From Microbacterium sp. BLY (GTDB lineage Bacteria > Actinomycetota > Actinomycetes > Actinomycetales > Microbacteriaceae), in contig NZ_JAGKSR010000001.1 of the NCBI RefSeq assembly GCF_017939615.1, forward strand, positions 2,418,001-2,482,000: a DNA stretch of 64,000 bases, in the 5' to 3' direction. The stretch's first letter is position 1, and each line of letters opens with the position of its first letter. Both the position numbers and the translations under genes were made by a program. Positions 32,416-41,435 of the stretch are shown piece by piece. The notes under the pieces were generated by a model that was not told the DNA's origin, did no database searches, and was given only the letters and a program-made list of their open reading frames with translations.

Positions 32416-34158
32416 ATGCTCTCTCCGTCCTTCCCTCAGCGCGCCCCGTGGGGAACGGCGAACAAGCTGCGGGCATGGCAGCAGGAGGCCCTGGACGCGT
32501 ACTTCCAGGCCGACCAGCGTGACTTCCTCGTGGCCGCCACCCCGGGCGCCGGCAAGACCACGTTCGCCCTCACCCTCGCGGTCGAGCTCATGCGCATGGG
32601 GGTGGTGAACCGCGTCATCGTCGTCGCTCCGACGGAGCATCTGAAGACGCAGTGGGCGGACGCCGCCGCCCGCGTGCACATCCGGCTCGACCCGCGCTTC
32701 CGCAACAGCCACTGGGCGCCGGCCCGGCATTACCACGGCGTCGTCGTGACCTACGCGCAGGTCGCCGCGAAGTCGTCCGTCCACCGTCACCTCACGGAGG
32801 ACGCGAAGACGCTGGTCATCCTCGACGAGGTCCACCACGGCGGAGACGCCCTCAGCTGGGGTGACGCGATCCGCGACGCGTACGGTCCGGCGACGCGGCG
32901 GCTGCTGCTCTCCGGAACGCCGTTCCGCAGCGATACCGCACCGATTCCGTTCGTCGACTACCTCCCCGACGAGACCGGTGCCCGGGTCTCGCGCACGGAC
33001 TACGCCTACGGCTACGGTCGTGCCCTCGCGGACGGCGTCGTCCGCCCGGTGCTCTTCCACATGTACGCCGGCAAGATGCGCTGGCGCACGAGCACGGGAG
33101 ACGAGCTCGAGACGCATCTCGGACAGGACAACACGAAGGACGTCACCTCCCAGGCGTGGCGCACCGCCCTGGATCCCGAAGGCGACTGGATGCCCGCGGT
33201 GCTCTCCGCGGCCGACCGACGCCTGACGGAGATCCGCCACCACGTCCCCGACGCCGGCGGCCTGGTGCTCGCGACGGATCAGACGGTCGCTCGTGCCTAC
33301 GCGAAGATCCTGCACAGCATCACGCGCGAACAGCCGACCATCGTGCTGTCGGACGATGCCACGGCGTCGGAGCGGATCGAGAAGTTCTCCGCGGGCACCG
33401 CGCGGTGGATGGTCGCGGTGCGCATGGTGTCGGAGGGCGTCGATGTGCCGCGGCTCGCGGTCGGCGTCTACGCGACGTCCTCGTCCACCCCGCTCTTCTT
33501 CGCACAGGCCATCGGCCGGTTCGTGCGGGCCCGGCGTCGTGGCGAGGCGGCGAGCGTCTTCCTGCCGCACGTGCCGGTGCTCATGAAGCTCGCGAACGAG
33601 ATGGAGAAGCAGCGCGACCACGCCCTGGACCGCCAGTCGAAGGACGAGGACGGCCTGGACGACTCGCTGCTGGAGAGCGCGAACCGGGAGGACGACGCGT
33701 CCGACGCCCTCACCCAGGAGTTCAGCTACCAGGCCATCTCCTCCGTCGCGCACTTCGACCGCATGGTCTTCGACGGCAAGGAGTTCGGGCAGCTCGCCGA
33801 GCCGAACACGCCGGAGGAGGAGGAGTTCATCGGCTTCCCCGGTCTCCTCGAGCCGGAGCACGTGCACGAGCTCCTCATGCAGCGGCAGGCGCGGCAGTCC
33901 CGGCATCGCGAGGTGCGAGAGGCCCAGGCCGAGCCCACGCAGACCACGACCCTGCCGGCGCCGCTGCACCGCACGCTGCGCGAGCAACGACAGCTGCTGA
34001 ACAGCCTGGTGGGCCTCTACGCCCGTCAGTCGGGCCAGCCGCACGGTGCGGTCCACGCCGAGCTGCGTCGCATCTGCGGCGGGCCGGCCGTGGCTCAGGC
34101 GACCGTGACGCAGCTCCAGTCCCGCATCGAGGTGCTGCGCAAGCGCGTCCGTTCCTGA
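32416..34158 (+). CDS. DEAD/DEAH box helicase (SF2)
   Basis: 580 residues. Walker A is ATPGAGKTTFAL, motif II is LDEVHHGG (a DEVH box), motif III LLLSGTPFRSD, motif VI AIGRFVRARRRGE. The two RecA domains are followed by about 200 residues of charged helical sequence without a recognised domain. The Walker A sequence and C-terminal helices recur in actinobacterial proteins annotated as helicases of unknown role. I chose the ATG at 32416, which gives LSPSFPQRAPWGTANKLRAW; the open frame extends back to a GTG at 32320, which has no ribosome site. Confidence 0.85.
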   Translation: MLSPSFPQRAPWGTANKLRAWQQEALDAYFQADQRDFLVAATPGAGKTTFALTLAVELMRMGVVNRVIVVAPTEHLKTQWADAAARVHIRLDPRFRNSHWAPARHYHGVVVTYAQVAAKSSVHRHLTEDAKTLVILDEVHHGGDALSWGDAIRDAYGPATRRLLLSGTPFRSDTAPIPFVDYLPDETGARVSRTDYAYGYGRALADGVVRPVLFHMYAGKMRWRTSTGDELETHLGQDNTKDVTSQAWRTALDPEGDWMPAVLSAADRRLTEIRHHVPDAGGLVLATDQTVARAYAKILHSITREQPTIVLSDDATASERIEKFSAGTARWMVAVRMVSEGVDVPRLAVGVYATSSSTPLFFAQAIGRFVRARRRGEAASVFLPHVPVLMKLANEMEKQRDHALDRQSKDEDGLDDSLLESANREDDASDALTQEFSYQAISSVAHFDRMVFDGKEFGQLAEPNTPEEEEFIGFPGLLEPEHVHELLMQRQARQSRHREVREAQAEPTQTTTLPAPLHRTLREQRQLLNSLVGLYARQSGQPHGAVHAELRRICGGPAVAQATVTQLQSRIEVLRKRVRS

Positions 34159-34288
34159 GCCGCTTCCGGCGCTGCTTCGGATCCCCGAAATGCTGGCAAT
34201 CGCTGCCAGGACGCGGCTCGCAGGGTGTCCCGCGGATAGCGTGGAACGGTTGCCCGGACGCCGGGCGACCGTGACATCTGGAGGTTCC

Positions 34289-35386
34289 ATGACAGCCCCT
34301 GCCGCAGCCGACTCGACGGCAGCCGACCGACGGCGTTGGGCCCGCTATCTCGTCGAGGAGCGGGCGGAGGGCGCCGTGTATCAGCGTCTCGCCGCCCGCC
34401 GGTCGGGAGAGGAGAGGGCGATCCTGCTCGGTCTCGCCGAGGCCGAGCGACGCCATGAGAAGCACTGGCTCGATCTCCTCGGCGGCGAGCCCGGCCGACT
34501 GCCGCGTGCAGGGGTCCGCTCCCGATTGCTCGGGTGGATGGCGGGACGCTTCGGGTCGATCTTCGTCCTCGCGCTCGCGCAGAGCGCCGAGGCGCGCTCC
34601 CCGTACGATGCCGAGCGATGGGCGACCCCCGCCATGCGCGCCGATGAGAAGGTGCACCACGAGGTCGTGCGCGGTCTGGCGGCGCGGGGGCGCCGCCGCC
34701 TCTCGGGATCCTTCCGCGCCGCGGTGTTCGGGGCGAACGACGGGCTCGTCAGCAACCTCGCGCTCGTCCTCGGCATCGGGGCGACCGGGGTGAGCTCGGG
34801 CTTCGTGCTCTTCAGTGGCATCGCCGGCCTGCTCGCCGGTGCACTGTCGATGGGGGCGGGCGAGTTCGTCTCCGTGCGTTCGCAGCGCGAGCTCCTCACC
34901 GCGACCGAGGCGAACGAGGACGCCGCTGCCGCCGCCGCGGATCTCGACATCGACGAGAACGAGCTCGCGCTCGTGTATCGCGCCCGCGGCATGGACCAGA
35001 GTGAGTCGCTGGCCAGGGCCCGCCGCATCGTCCAGGCGGCCCAGGAGGGCGTCCGACGAGCGGCCACGGGGCCCGTGACGGTCCCGGGCGGTGACGCCCA
35101 CGAGGTCGTCGGCAACGACTGGACGGCCGCGATCTCCAGCTTCCTCCTGTTCGCGTCCGGCGCGATCATCCCCGTCCTGCCGTGGATCTTCGGGATGGAG
35201 GGCACGGCCGCGATCGTCCTCGCGCTGGTGCTGGTCGGCATCGCGCTGCTGAGCACGGGGGCGATGGTCGGCGTGCTCTCCGGCGGTCCGCCCCTGCGGC
35301 GCGCGCTGCGCCAGCTCGCGATCGGATTCGGGGCTGCCGCGGTGACCTATGCCCTCGGCCTCCTCTTCGGCGTCGGCGCCGTCTGA
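34289..35386 (+). CDS. Ferritin-like/VIT1-CCC1 family metal transporter
   Basis: 365 residues. An N-terminal ferritin-like (rubrerythrin-type) helical domain of about 140 residues carries the EERAEGAVYQRLAA and ERRHEKHWLDLL metal-binding helices. It is fused to a CCC1/VIT1 membrane domain with five hydrophobic segments, beginning FGANDGLVSNLALVLGIGA and containing GALSMGAGEFVSVRSQRE. It probably moves ferrous iron or manganese out of the cytosol. ATG at 34289 follows GGAGG. Two hairpin terminators follow it. Confidence 0.92.
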   Translation: MTAPAAADSTAADRRRWARYLVEERAEGAVYQRLAARRSGEERAILLGLAEAERRHEKHWLDLLGGEPGRLPRAGVRSRLLGWMAGRFGSIFVLALAQSAEARSPYDAERWATPAMRADEKVHHEVVRGLAARGRRRLSGSFRAAVFGANDGLVSNLALVLGIGATGVSSGFVLFSGIAGLLAGALSMGAGEFVSVRSQRELLTATEANEDAAAAAADLDIDENELALVYRARGMDQSESLARARRIVQAAQEGVRRAATGPVTVPGGDAHEVVGNDWTAAISSFLLFASGAIIPVLPWIFGMEGTAAIVLALVLVGIALLSTGAMVGVLSGGPPLRRALRQLAIGFGAAAVTYALGLLFGVGAV

Positions 35387-35394
35387 CGGCAGAA

Positions 35395-35465
35395 GCCCCG
35401 CCCGGACGGGCGGGGCCGCTGCCGCAGACGACGAAGGCCCCGGATCCGTGGATCCGGGGCCTTCG
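35395..35465 (+). terminator. Tandem hairpin terminators after the VIT1/CCC1 gene
   Basis: Stem 35395-35403 with 35408-35416 (9 bp, GGAC loop), then a 16-bp stem 35432-35447 with 35450-35465. They separate this gene from the tRNA-Leu gene on the other strand and may act in both directions. Confidence 0.7.
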
Positions 35466-35472
35466 CTCTCTG

Positions 35473-35555
35473 TGCGCGGAGGGGGACTTGAACCCCCACG
35501 CCCTATCGGGCACTAGCACCTCAAGCTAGCGCGTCTACCATTCCGCCACCCGCGC
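35473..35555 (-). tRNA. tRNA-Leu (GAG anticodon)
   Basis: 83 bases without encoded CCA. Acceptor GCGCGGG/TCCGCGC with discriminator A, D arm GGCGGAATGGTAGACGCG, anticodon loop CTTGAGG giving GAG, a long class II variable arm (TGCCCGATAGGGCG), and T arm GGGGG-TTCAAGT-CCCCC. It reads CTC/CTT leucine codons. Confidence 0.96.
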
Positions 35556-35656
35556 AGGTGTGGGATTTGATCGTTGCCGACCGAAGAATGAGATTAGCAC
35601 GTTCTCGGAGACGTCTCGAACCGAGCGTGACGCCCGGGCGTGGCACGGCGTTTCGA

Positions 35657-35662
35657 TAGCCT
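35657..35662 (+). promoter_or_regulatory. -10 box TAGCCT of the M20 peptidase gene
   Basis: TAGCCT is 6 bases before the ATG at 35669 with no Shine-Dalgarno sequence; leaderless start likely. Confidence 0.5.
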
Positions 35663-35668
35663 GAGTCC

Positions 35669-36964
35669 ATGACCGACTCCTCCCTCCCGGAGGTCGCCCG
35701 TATCGCGAGCGACCTCATCCGGTTCGACACCTCCAACTACGGCGGCGGCAACGCGAAGGGGGAACGGGAGGCGGCGGAGTACGTCGGTGCGTTCCTCACC
35801 GGGCTGGGTCTCGAGGTCGAGTACTACGAGCCGATCCCGCGGCGCACGAACGTCATGGCCCGTGTGCCGGGCCGCGACCGTACCAAGCCGGCTCTCGTCG
35901 TGCATGGTCATCTCGACGTCGTCCCCGCGGTGGCCGAGGACTGGACCGTCGACCCGTTCGCCGGGATCGTCCGGGACGGGATGCTCTGGGGGCGTGGCGC
36001 CGTCGATATGAAGAACATGGACGCGATGATCCTCACGGCCGTCGCGGACATCCTGCGGGCGGGCGAGCAGCCGGAGCGTGACCTCGTGCTGGCGTTCTTC
36101 GCCGACGAGGAGAACGGCGGTGTCGAGGGCTCGGCGCTCGTCGTGAAGGACCGCCCGGAGTGGTTCGCGGGCGCGACCACGGCGATCAGCGAAGTCGGCG
36201 GCTACTCGATCTCGGTCGACGATCGCCGTGCCTACCTGCTGCAGGTGGGGGAGAAGGCGCTGATCTGGATCCGGCTGGTCGCGACCGGACGGGCCGGGCA
36301 CGGCAGCCGCCTGCACGACGACAACGCGGTGACGAAGCTCGCCGAGGCGGTCGCCGCCATCGGTCGCACCCGCTGGCCGATCCGTCTCACGCCCACGACG
36401 GAGGCGCTGCTCGAGGGACTCAGCGCGCTCACCGGTCGGAGCACGGAGGACCCCGACGCCCTCGCCGCGGCTGCCGGACCGGCGGAGGCCTTCCTCCGGT
36501 CCACGTTCCGCACCACCACCAACCCGACGGCGCTGACCGCGGGATACAAGCACAACGTCATCCCGGAGCGTGCCGAGGCACTCATCGACGTCCGGGTGAT
36601 CCCCGGGACCGAGGACGATGTGCTCGCCGAGCTCCAGCGCATCGTGGGCGACGACATCCGGATCGAGACGGTCGTGCGCGACATCGGGATGGAGACGCCG
36701 TTCACGGGCGAGCTGGTCGACGCGATGGTGGCGGCGCTGGGGCGCCACGACCCCGGTGTCCCGGTCATCCCGTATCTGCTGGGAGCAGGCACCGACAACA
36801 AGGCGCTGGCCGCTCTCGGCATCACCGGCTATGGCTTCGCCCCGCTGCGGCTGCCGGCGGATCTCGACTTCACCGGGATGTTCCACGGAGTCGATGAGCG
36901 GGTGCCCGTAGACTCACTTGTCTTCGGTCAGCGGGTGCTGGCCGATCTCCTGCGCACGTACTGA
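35669..36964 (+). CDS. M20 family metallopeptidase (dipeptidase/acylase type)
   Basis: 431 residues. Di-zinc M20 enzyme: [11 protein letters not shown] with the first ligand and catalytic Asp, [28 protein letters not shown] (catalytic Glu and ligand), dimerisation-domain [15 protein letters not shown] and a final His. Members hydrolyse dipeptides, acyl amino acids or N-succinyl-diaminopimelate; the DapE assignment is not warranted from sequence. Leaderless transcript probable. It precedes uppP by 47 bases on the same strand. Confidence 0.92.
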   Translation: MTDSSLPEVARIASDLIRFDTSNYGGGNAKGEREAAEYVGAFLTGLGLEVEYYEPIPRRTNVMARVPGRDRTKPALVVHGHLDVVPAVAEDWTVDPFAGIVRDGMLWGRGAVDMKNMDAMILTAVADILRAGEQPERDLVLAFFADEENGGVEGSALVVKDRPEWFAGATTAISEVGGYSISVDDRRAYLLQVGEKALIWIRLVATGRAGHGSRLHDDNAVTKLAEAVAAIGRTRWPIRLTPTTEALLEGLSALTGRSTEDPDALAAAAGPAEAFLRSTFRTTTNPTALTAGYKHNVIPERAEALIDVRVIPGTEDDVLAELQRIVGDDIRIETVVRDIGMETPFTGELVDAMVAALGRHDPGVPVIPYLLGAGTDNKALAALGITGYGFAPLRLPADLDFTGMFHGVDERVPVDSLVFGQRVLADLLRTY

Positions 36965-37011
36965 GCGGCCTCCGGGCGCTCCGTGCCGTCCCGAAAGACG
37001 AAGGCCTCTCC

Positions 37012-37842
37012 ATGCACCTGCTCGAAGCACTGATCCTGGGAATCGTCCAGGGCCTCACCGAGTTCCTGCCGATCTCCTCGAGCGCGCACCTGCGCGTCGT
37101 CGGCGCGTTCCTGCCTTCGGGGGAGGACCCGGGGGCGGCCTTCACCGCCATCACGCAGATCGGCACCGAAGCGGCGGTCGTCGTGTTCTTCTGGCGGGAC
37201 ATCGTCCGCATCATCTCGCAGTGGTTCCGGTCCCTCGCCGGCAAGGTGCCGCGGAATGATCCGGATGCGCGGATGGGCTGGCTCATCATCATCGGCAGCA
37301 TCCCGATCGTGCTGCTCGGGCTCCTGTTCCAGGACCAGATCGAGACGGTGTTCCGCTCGCTCTGGATCGTGGCGATCATGCTCATCGTGTTCGGCATCCT
37401 CCTGGGGATCGCCGACCACGTCGGCGCCAAGCGCCGGAAGCTCGACGATCTGACCTACCCGCACGGCATCGCCTTCGGCCTCGCGCAGGCGCTCGCCCTC
37501 ATCCCCGGCGTCTCGCGGTCCGGGGGCACGATCACCATGGGGCTGTTCCTCGGCTACGAGCGCGCCGCCGCCGCCCGGTACGCCTTCCTGCTCGCGATCC
37601 CCGCCGTGTTCGGCAGCGGCTTCTATCAGCTGTTCAAGAGCTGGGGTGAGCCGTCCTTCTTCTCGCTCGGCGACACGGTCGCCGCGACGGGCGTCGCCTT
37701 CGTCGTCGCACTCGGCGTGATCGCGTTCTTCATGAGCTGGATCTCGAAGCGCAGCTTCCTGCCGTTCGTGATCTACCGGATCCTGCTGGGCGGCGTGCTG
37801 CTCGTCCTGCTCGCGATGGGCGTCATCCCGGCCTCGGCCTGA
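37012..37842 (+). CDS. uppP: Undecaprenyl-diphosphatase
   Basis: 276-residue integral membrane protein of the BacA/UppP family. Motifs: [17 protein letters not shown] with the catalytic glutamates and serine, and [13 protein letters not shown] with the catalytic Arg. It dephosphorylates undecaprenyl diphosphate to recycle the lipid carrier of cell wall synthesis and gives bacitracin resistance. About eight hydrophobic helices. Start ATG has a GAAGGC region. It faces the PAC2 gene with only 12 bases between. Confidence 0.96.
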   Translation: MHLLEALILGIVQGLTEFLPISSSAHLRVVGAFLPSGEDPGAAFTAITQIGTEAAVVVFFWRDIVRIISQWFRSLAGKVPRNDPDARMGWLIIIGSIPIVLLGLLFQDQIETVFRSLWIVAIMLIVFGILLGIADHVGAKRRKLDDLTYPHGIAFGLAQALALIPGVSRSGGTITMGLFLGYERAAAARYAFLLAIPAVFGSGFYQLFKSWGEPSFFSLGDTVAATGVAFVVALGVIAFFMSWISKRSFLPFVIYRILLGGVLLVLLAMGVIPASA

Positions 37843-37854
37843 GCCGAGCGCTGT

Positions 37855-38703
37855 TCAGCGCTTGCGGTCGCCGCGGCCGTCGTCACGGCGCCGCAGATAG
37901 CGCTCGAAGGCCTGGGCGATCGCGTCTCCCGAGGCGTCGGGGGAGTCCCAGGTGTCCCGCGTGCGCTCCAGCTGCCGGATGTACTCGGCCATGTCCTCGT
38001 CCTCGGACGCGGCGGCATCGATCGACGCCTCCCACGCGGCAGCCTCGGTCCGGAGGTGCCGGCGGTCGACATCCACGCCCGTCAGCTCTTCGAGGCGATC
38101 GAGCAGCGCGAGGGTGACCTTGGGGGACGGCGCAGCAGAGGCGACATAGTGCGGCACGCTCGCCCAGAGGCTCACGGACGGGATGCCGGCGTTCTCGGCG
38201 AAGTGCTCCAGGACGGTGAGGATGCCGACGGGTCCCTCGTACACGGACCGTTCCAGGCCGTGCGCCTCCCTGACCTGCTCGTTCTGACTCGAGGCGAAGA
38301 TGGAGATCGGCCGGGTGTGCGGGACGTCGGACAGCATGGCGCCGAGAGTGACGAAGCCGGAGATGTCGTCGCGCAACGCGACATCGATGAACTCGGAGGC
38401 GAACGCCTGCCAGGTCCGCGCCGGTTCGGCACCGGTGAGCAGCCAGAACTCCGGACCGGGCGCGGGGTCGCGCGGACGCCACAGCCCGGCCTCCGGCCAG
38501 GTCATCTGCCGCCGCCCCTCGCCATCGAGTCGGGTCGCCGGACGGGTGTACTGGTAGTCGAAGTAGAGCTCCGGGTCGACCGAGTGGACGAGGTCGTACT
38601 CGGTCGCGGTCTGCAGCGCGCTCACTGCGCCGGTGGCCGCTTCGCCGGCGTCGTTCCAGCCGTCGAAGGCGGCGATGATGATGCGGGGACCGAGAACGTC
38701 CAT
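37855..38703 (-). CDS. PAC2 family protein (proteasome assembly chaperone-like fold)
   Basis: 282 residues. PAC2 fold features: IIIAAFDGWNDAGEAATGAV, DLVHSVDPELYFDYQYTRP, FVTLGAMLSDVPHTRP and IPSVSLWASVPHYV, and an acidic C-terminal helical tail. The name comes from eukaryotic proteasome chaperones; bacterial members lack a proven role and are widespread in actinobacteria near the proteasome locus. Here the proteasome genes themselves are absent nearby. Start ATG follows AAGGGAG. Confidence 0.88.
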   Translation of the reverse strand: MDVLGPRIIIAAFDGWNDAGEAATGAVSALQTATEYDLVHSVDPELYFDYQYTRPATRLDGEGRRQMTWPEAGLWRPRDPAPGPEFWLLTGAEPARTWQAFASEFIDVALRDDISGFVTLGAMLSDVPHTRPISIFASSQNEQVREAHGLERSVYEGPVGILTVLEHFAENAGIPSVSLWASVPHYVASAAPSPKVTLALLDRLEELTGVDVDRRHLRTEAAAWEASIDAAASEDEDMAEYIRQLERTRDTWDSPDASGDAIAQAFERYLRRRDDGRGDRKR

Positions 38704-38779
38704 GCCGTGCTCCCTTCGCGGTCGTGGATGCGATCCCCCCAGGCTAGCCCGCGACGAGGGGATGTGGGCGGGGCCCGGC

Positions 38780-38785
38780 TAGCAT
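38780..38785 (+). promoter_or_regulatory. -10 box TAGCAT of the HAD gene; argues for the GTG start
   Basis: TAGCAT ends 7 bases before the GTG at 38793. The alternative ATG at 38784 lies inside this -10 box, so the leaderless GTG start is favoured. Confidence 0.5.
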
Positions 38786-38792
38786 GGGTTCA

Positions 38793-39476
38793 GTGAGCAA
38801 CAAGCCCCGCGCGGTCCTCTGGGACATGGATGGAACACTGGTCGACACCGAGCCGTACTGGATGGCGGCCGAGACCGCCCTGGTGGAGTCGTTCGGCGGC
38901 ACCTGGTCCCACGAGGACGCTCTGCGGCTCGTGGGCAGTGGTCTCATCGACAGCGCGATCATCCTCCAGGGCGCCGGCGTCGACATGGCTCCCGAGGAGA
39001 TCGTCTCCCGGCTGACCAGTGCCGTGCAGGAATCCCTGCGCGCCCAGGGCGTGCCCTTCCGTCCCGGAGCGCGGGAGCTGCTCCGCGACCTCCGTGCCGC
39101 CGGCATCCCGACCGGTCTCGTCACGATGTCGCTGCGGCGGATGGCCCTCGACGTGGTGGGACTGATCGACTTCGAGGCCTTCGACGTCGTCGTCGCGGGT
39201 GACGACGTGGAGAACCCCAAGCCGCACCCCGAGCCCTATCTCCAGGCCGCTGCCCTGCTCGACGTCGACATCGCCGAGGTCGTCGTCATCGAGGATTCCC
39301 CGACGGGCCTGCGTGCGGGGCTGGCCTCGGGAGCGCTGACGCTCGGCGTCCCGCACATCGTCCCGCTCGACGGGCTCGGCGCCCACGAGCTGTGGCCGAC
39401 TCTGGACGGCAGGGGAGCGGCCGACCTGGTCGAGCTCTTCGGCTCCCGCACCGCGATCTCGGAGGCGACCCGATGA
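38793..39476 (+). CDS. HAD superfamily hydrolase (beta-phosphoglucomutase/phosphatase-like)
   Basis: 227 residues. HAD motif I DMDGTLVDTEP, cap domain, motif II serine/threonine in GLVTMSL, motif III Lys in NPKPHPEPYL and motif IV IEDSPTGLRAG. Acts on a small phosphorylated metabolite; substrate not assignable. The stop overlaps the TrmI start by ATGA, so the two are translated together, possibly only as a transcription unit and not as a shared pathway. Confidence 0.9.
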   Translation: MSNKPRAVLWDMDGTLVDTEPYWMAAETALVESFGGTWSHEDALRLVGSGLIDSAIILQGAGVDMAPEEIVSRLTSAVQESLRAQGVPFRPGARELLRDLRAAGIPTGLVTMSLRRMALDVVGLIDFEAFDVVVAGDDVENPKPHPEPYLQAAALLDVDIAEVVVIEDSPTGLRAGLASGALTLGVPHIVPLDGLGAHELWPTLDGRGAADLVELFGSRTAISEATR

Positions 39477-40492
39477 CGACCGCTCCCGCCCCTCGCCCCA
39501 GTGGCCCGTTCCGCGAGGGCGATCGTGTGCAGCTCACGGGCCCGAAGGGCCGCCTGCACACGGTGACGCTCCGTGAGGACGGTGAGCTGCACACCCACCA
39601 TGGCGTGCTCCGCCACCGCGATCTCATCGGGCTTCCGGACGGCTCGGTGGTCGCGAACAGCTCGGGGCACGAATACCTCGCGCTGCGTCCGCTGCTGCGC
39701 GACTTCGCGATGTCCATGCCGCGCGGCGCGGCCATCGTCTACCCGAAGGACGCCGCCCAGATCGTCATGCAGGCCGACATCTTCCCCGGTGCGACGGTCG
39801 TCGAGGCCGGCGTCGGCTCTGGGGCCCTCTCGCTCTCGCTCCTGCGCGCGGTGGGGCCGGCGGGTCGCCTGCTGTCGTTCGAACGCCGGGAGGACTTCGC
39901 CGAGGTCGCGCGGGCGAACGTCGAGACCTTCTTCGGGGAGCGCCCCGACACCTGGAGTGTCGTGGTGGGCGACCTCGTCGCCTCCCTGCCCGAGCAAGTG
40001 GAGCCCGGTTCGGTGGACCGGGTGGTGCTGGACATGCTCGCCCCCTGGGAGTGCATCGAGGTGGTGGCGGATGCGCTCACTCCTGGTGGGGTCGTGCTCT
40101 GCTACATCGCCACGGCGACGCAGCTCTCCCGGGTCGCCGAGTTTATCCGGGGCACGGGTCTCTTCACCGACCCCGAGGCATCGGAGACCATGGTCCGCGG
40201 CTGGCATGTCGAAGGGCTGGCGGTGCGCCCCGACCACCGCATGGTCGCGCACACCGGCTTCCTGCTGACCGCGCGACGGCTGGCACCGGGGGCGGTGGCC
40301 CCGTCGGTCAAGCGGCGTGCGTCCAAGAGCAGCTACAGCGACGAGGACGTCGAGCTCTGGACGCCGGGAGCGGTGGGCGACAGGGAGATCACCGACAAGA
40401 ACCTGCGGAAGCGGGCGCGTGAGGCCGGGAAGGCTGCCGAGGGCGCGCGGTTGGCGGCGGCTTCGCGCGAATCCGAGGACGCGACGGAATAG
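39473..40492 (+). CDS. trmI: tRNA (adenine-58-N1)-methyltransferase TrmI
   Basis: 339 residues: N-terminal beta-barrel (EGDRVQLTGPKGRLHTVTLREDG region), then the Rossmann methyltransferase with VEAGVGSGALSLSLLRAVG and LDMLAPWECIEVVADAL. It makes m1A58 in the T loop of tRNAs, a thermostabilising mark, as a tetramer. The C-terminal tail is basic and longer than in Thermus. In many actinobacteria the Pup-proteasome genes follow it; here an FKBP-like lipoprotein follows after 10 bases. Confidence 0.92.
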   Translation: MTTAPAPRPSGPFREGDRVQLTGPKGRLHTVTLREDGELHTHHGVLRHRDLIGLPDGSVVANSSGHEYLALRPLLRDFAMSMPRGAAIVYPKDAAQIVMQADIFPGATVVEAGVGSGALSLSLLRAVGPAGRLLSFERREDFAEVARANVETFFGERPDTWSVVVGDLVASLPEQVEPGSVDRVVLDMLAPWECIEVVADALTPGGVVLCYIATATQLSRVAEFIRGTGLFTDPEASETMVRGWHVEGLAVRPDHRMVAHTGFLLTARRLAPGAVAPSVKRRASKSSYSDEDVELWTPGAVGDREITDKNLRKRAREAGKAAEGARLAAASRESEDATE

Positions 40493-40495
40493 ACT
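40490..40495 (+). promoter_or_regulatory. -10 box TAGACT of the FKBP-like gene
   Basis: TAGACT overlaps the trmI stop codon and stands 7 bases before the GTG at 40503; the downstream genes may have their own promoter. Confidence 0.45.
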
Positions 40496-40502
40496 GGAGC
40501 GC

Positions 40503-41435
40503 GTGCGTAAAACGTCCGCCGTTCTGGCCACCCTCAGCCTCGCCGCCCTCGCTCTGACGGGGTGCAGCGTGACCGCGTCGTCCGCCGATGCCTCGTGCGA
40601 TCGTGATGGGCACGCCAACGGCATCGACAGCGCCGTCACGGTCACCGGCGACATCGGCGCGGAGCCGGACGTCGAGGTCTTCGCGCCGGTGCGCCTCACC
40701 GAGACCTCGTATGCCGACGTCGTGACCGGGGATGGACGTGCGCTGGTGGACGATGCGCAGCCGCTGGTCGCCGAGATCTCCATCTACAACGGGTCCACCG
40801 GAGAGCAGGTCTTCGAGACCGCGTACGACGAGGATTCCTCGCGGGCGACGAGCATCGGGTACTGGGCCACGCAGTCGCCGGGCCTCGCCGACGTCATGGC
40901 GTGCGCTACGGCCGGCACCCGCATCGTCGCCGGCCTCACTCCCGAGGACTTCGGCGAGGCGAACCTCGCCGGACTCGGCATGGAGGACGACGATATCGCG
41001 GTCTTCGTGATCGATGTCGTCGACGCCTATCTGCCCAAGGCCGAGGGCTCCCTGCAGTTCAACGACGCGCAGGGCATGCCGACGGTCGTCCGCGCCGACG
41101 ACGGCACCCCCGGCATCATCATCCCCGACAGTGATGCTCCGGATGAGCAGGTCGTACAGACGCTGATCCGCGGCGACGGCGAGGAGCTGACGGAGGAGGA
41201 CACGCCTCTCGTGCACTTCGCCGCGGTCGACTGGGACAAGAAGACCGTCCTCCAGAGCACCTGGGGTCAGAGCGCCGCCGCGAACCTCCGCGAGATCGCC
41301 GCGCCGGTCGCCGATGCCCTCGTCGGACAGCCCGTCGGATCGCAGGTCCTCGTCGTGCTGCCCAAGACAGAGAACTCCACCGCCATGGCGGTCGTGGTCG
41401 ACATCCTCGGCGTGTCCCCGGTCTCCGCACCCTGA
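40503..41435 (+). CDS. FKBP-like lipoprotein (degenerate peptidyl-prolyl isomerase)
   Basis: 310 residues. Signal sequence MRKTSAVLATLSLAALALTG with lipobox LTGC, so it is anchored outside the membrane. Two FKBP-like halves are visible; the second has QTLIRGDGEELTEEDTPLVHF and VGQPVGSQVLVVLP, lacking several conserved FKBP catalytic aromatics. FKBP-type genes of this kind lie near pafBC in other actinobacteria. It may be a chaperone for exported proteins. Its stop overlaps the pafB start (TGATG). Confidence 0.85.
   Translation: MRKTSAVLATLSLAALALTGCSVTASSADASCDRDGHANGIDSAVTVTGDIGAEPDVEVFAPVRLTETSYADVVTGDGRALVDDAQPLVAEISIYNGSTGEQVFETAYDEDSSRATSIGYWATQSPGLADVMACATAGTRIVAGLTPEDFGEANLAGLGMEDDDIAVFVIDVVDAYLPKAEGSLQFNDAQGMPTVVRADDGTPGIIIPDSDAPDEQVVQTLIRGDGEELTEEDTPLVHFAAVDWDKKTVLQSTWGQSAAANLREIAAPVADALVGQPVGSQVLVVLPKTENSTAMAVVVDILGVSPVSAP

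Noticed and set aside
31552..34290. Open frame of 912 codons on the minus strand across the helicase
   Set aside because: Arginine-rich, low-complexity antisense frame caused by high GC at third codon positions; the plus-strand helicase has clear motifs.
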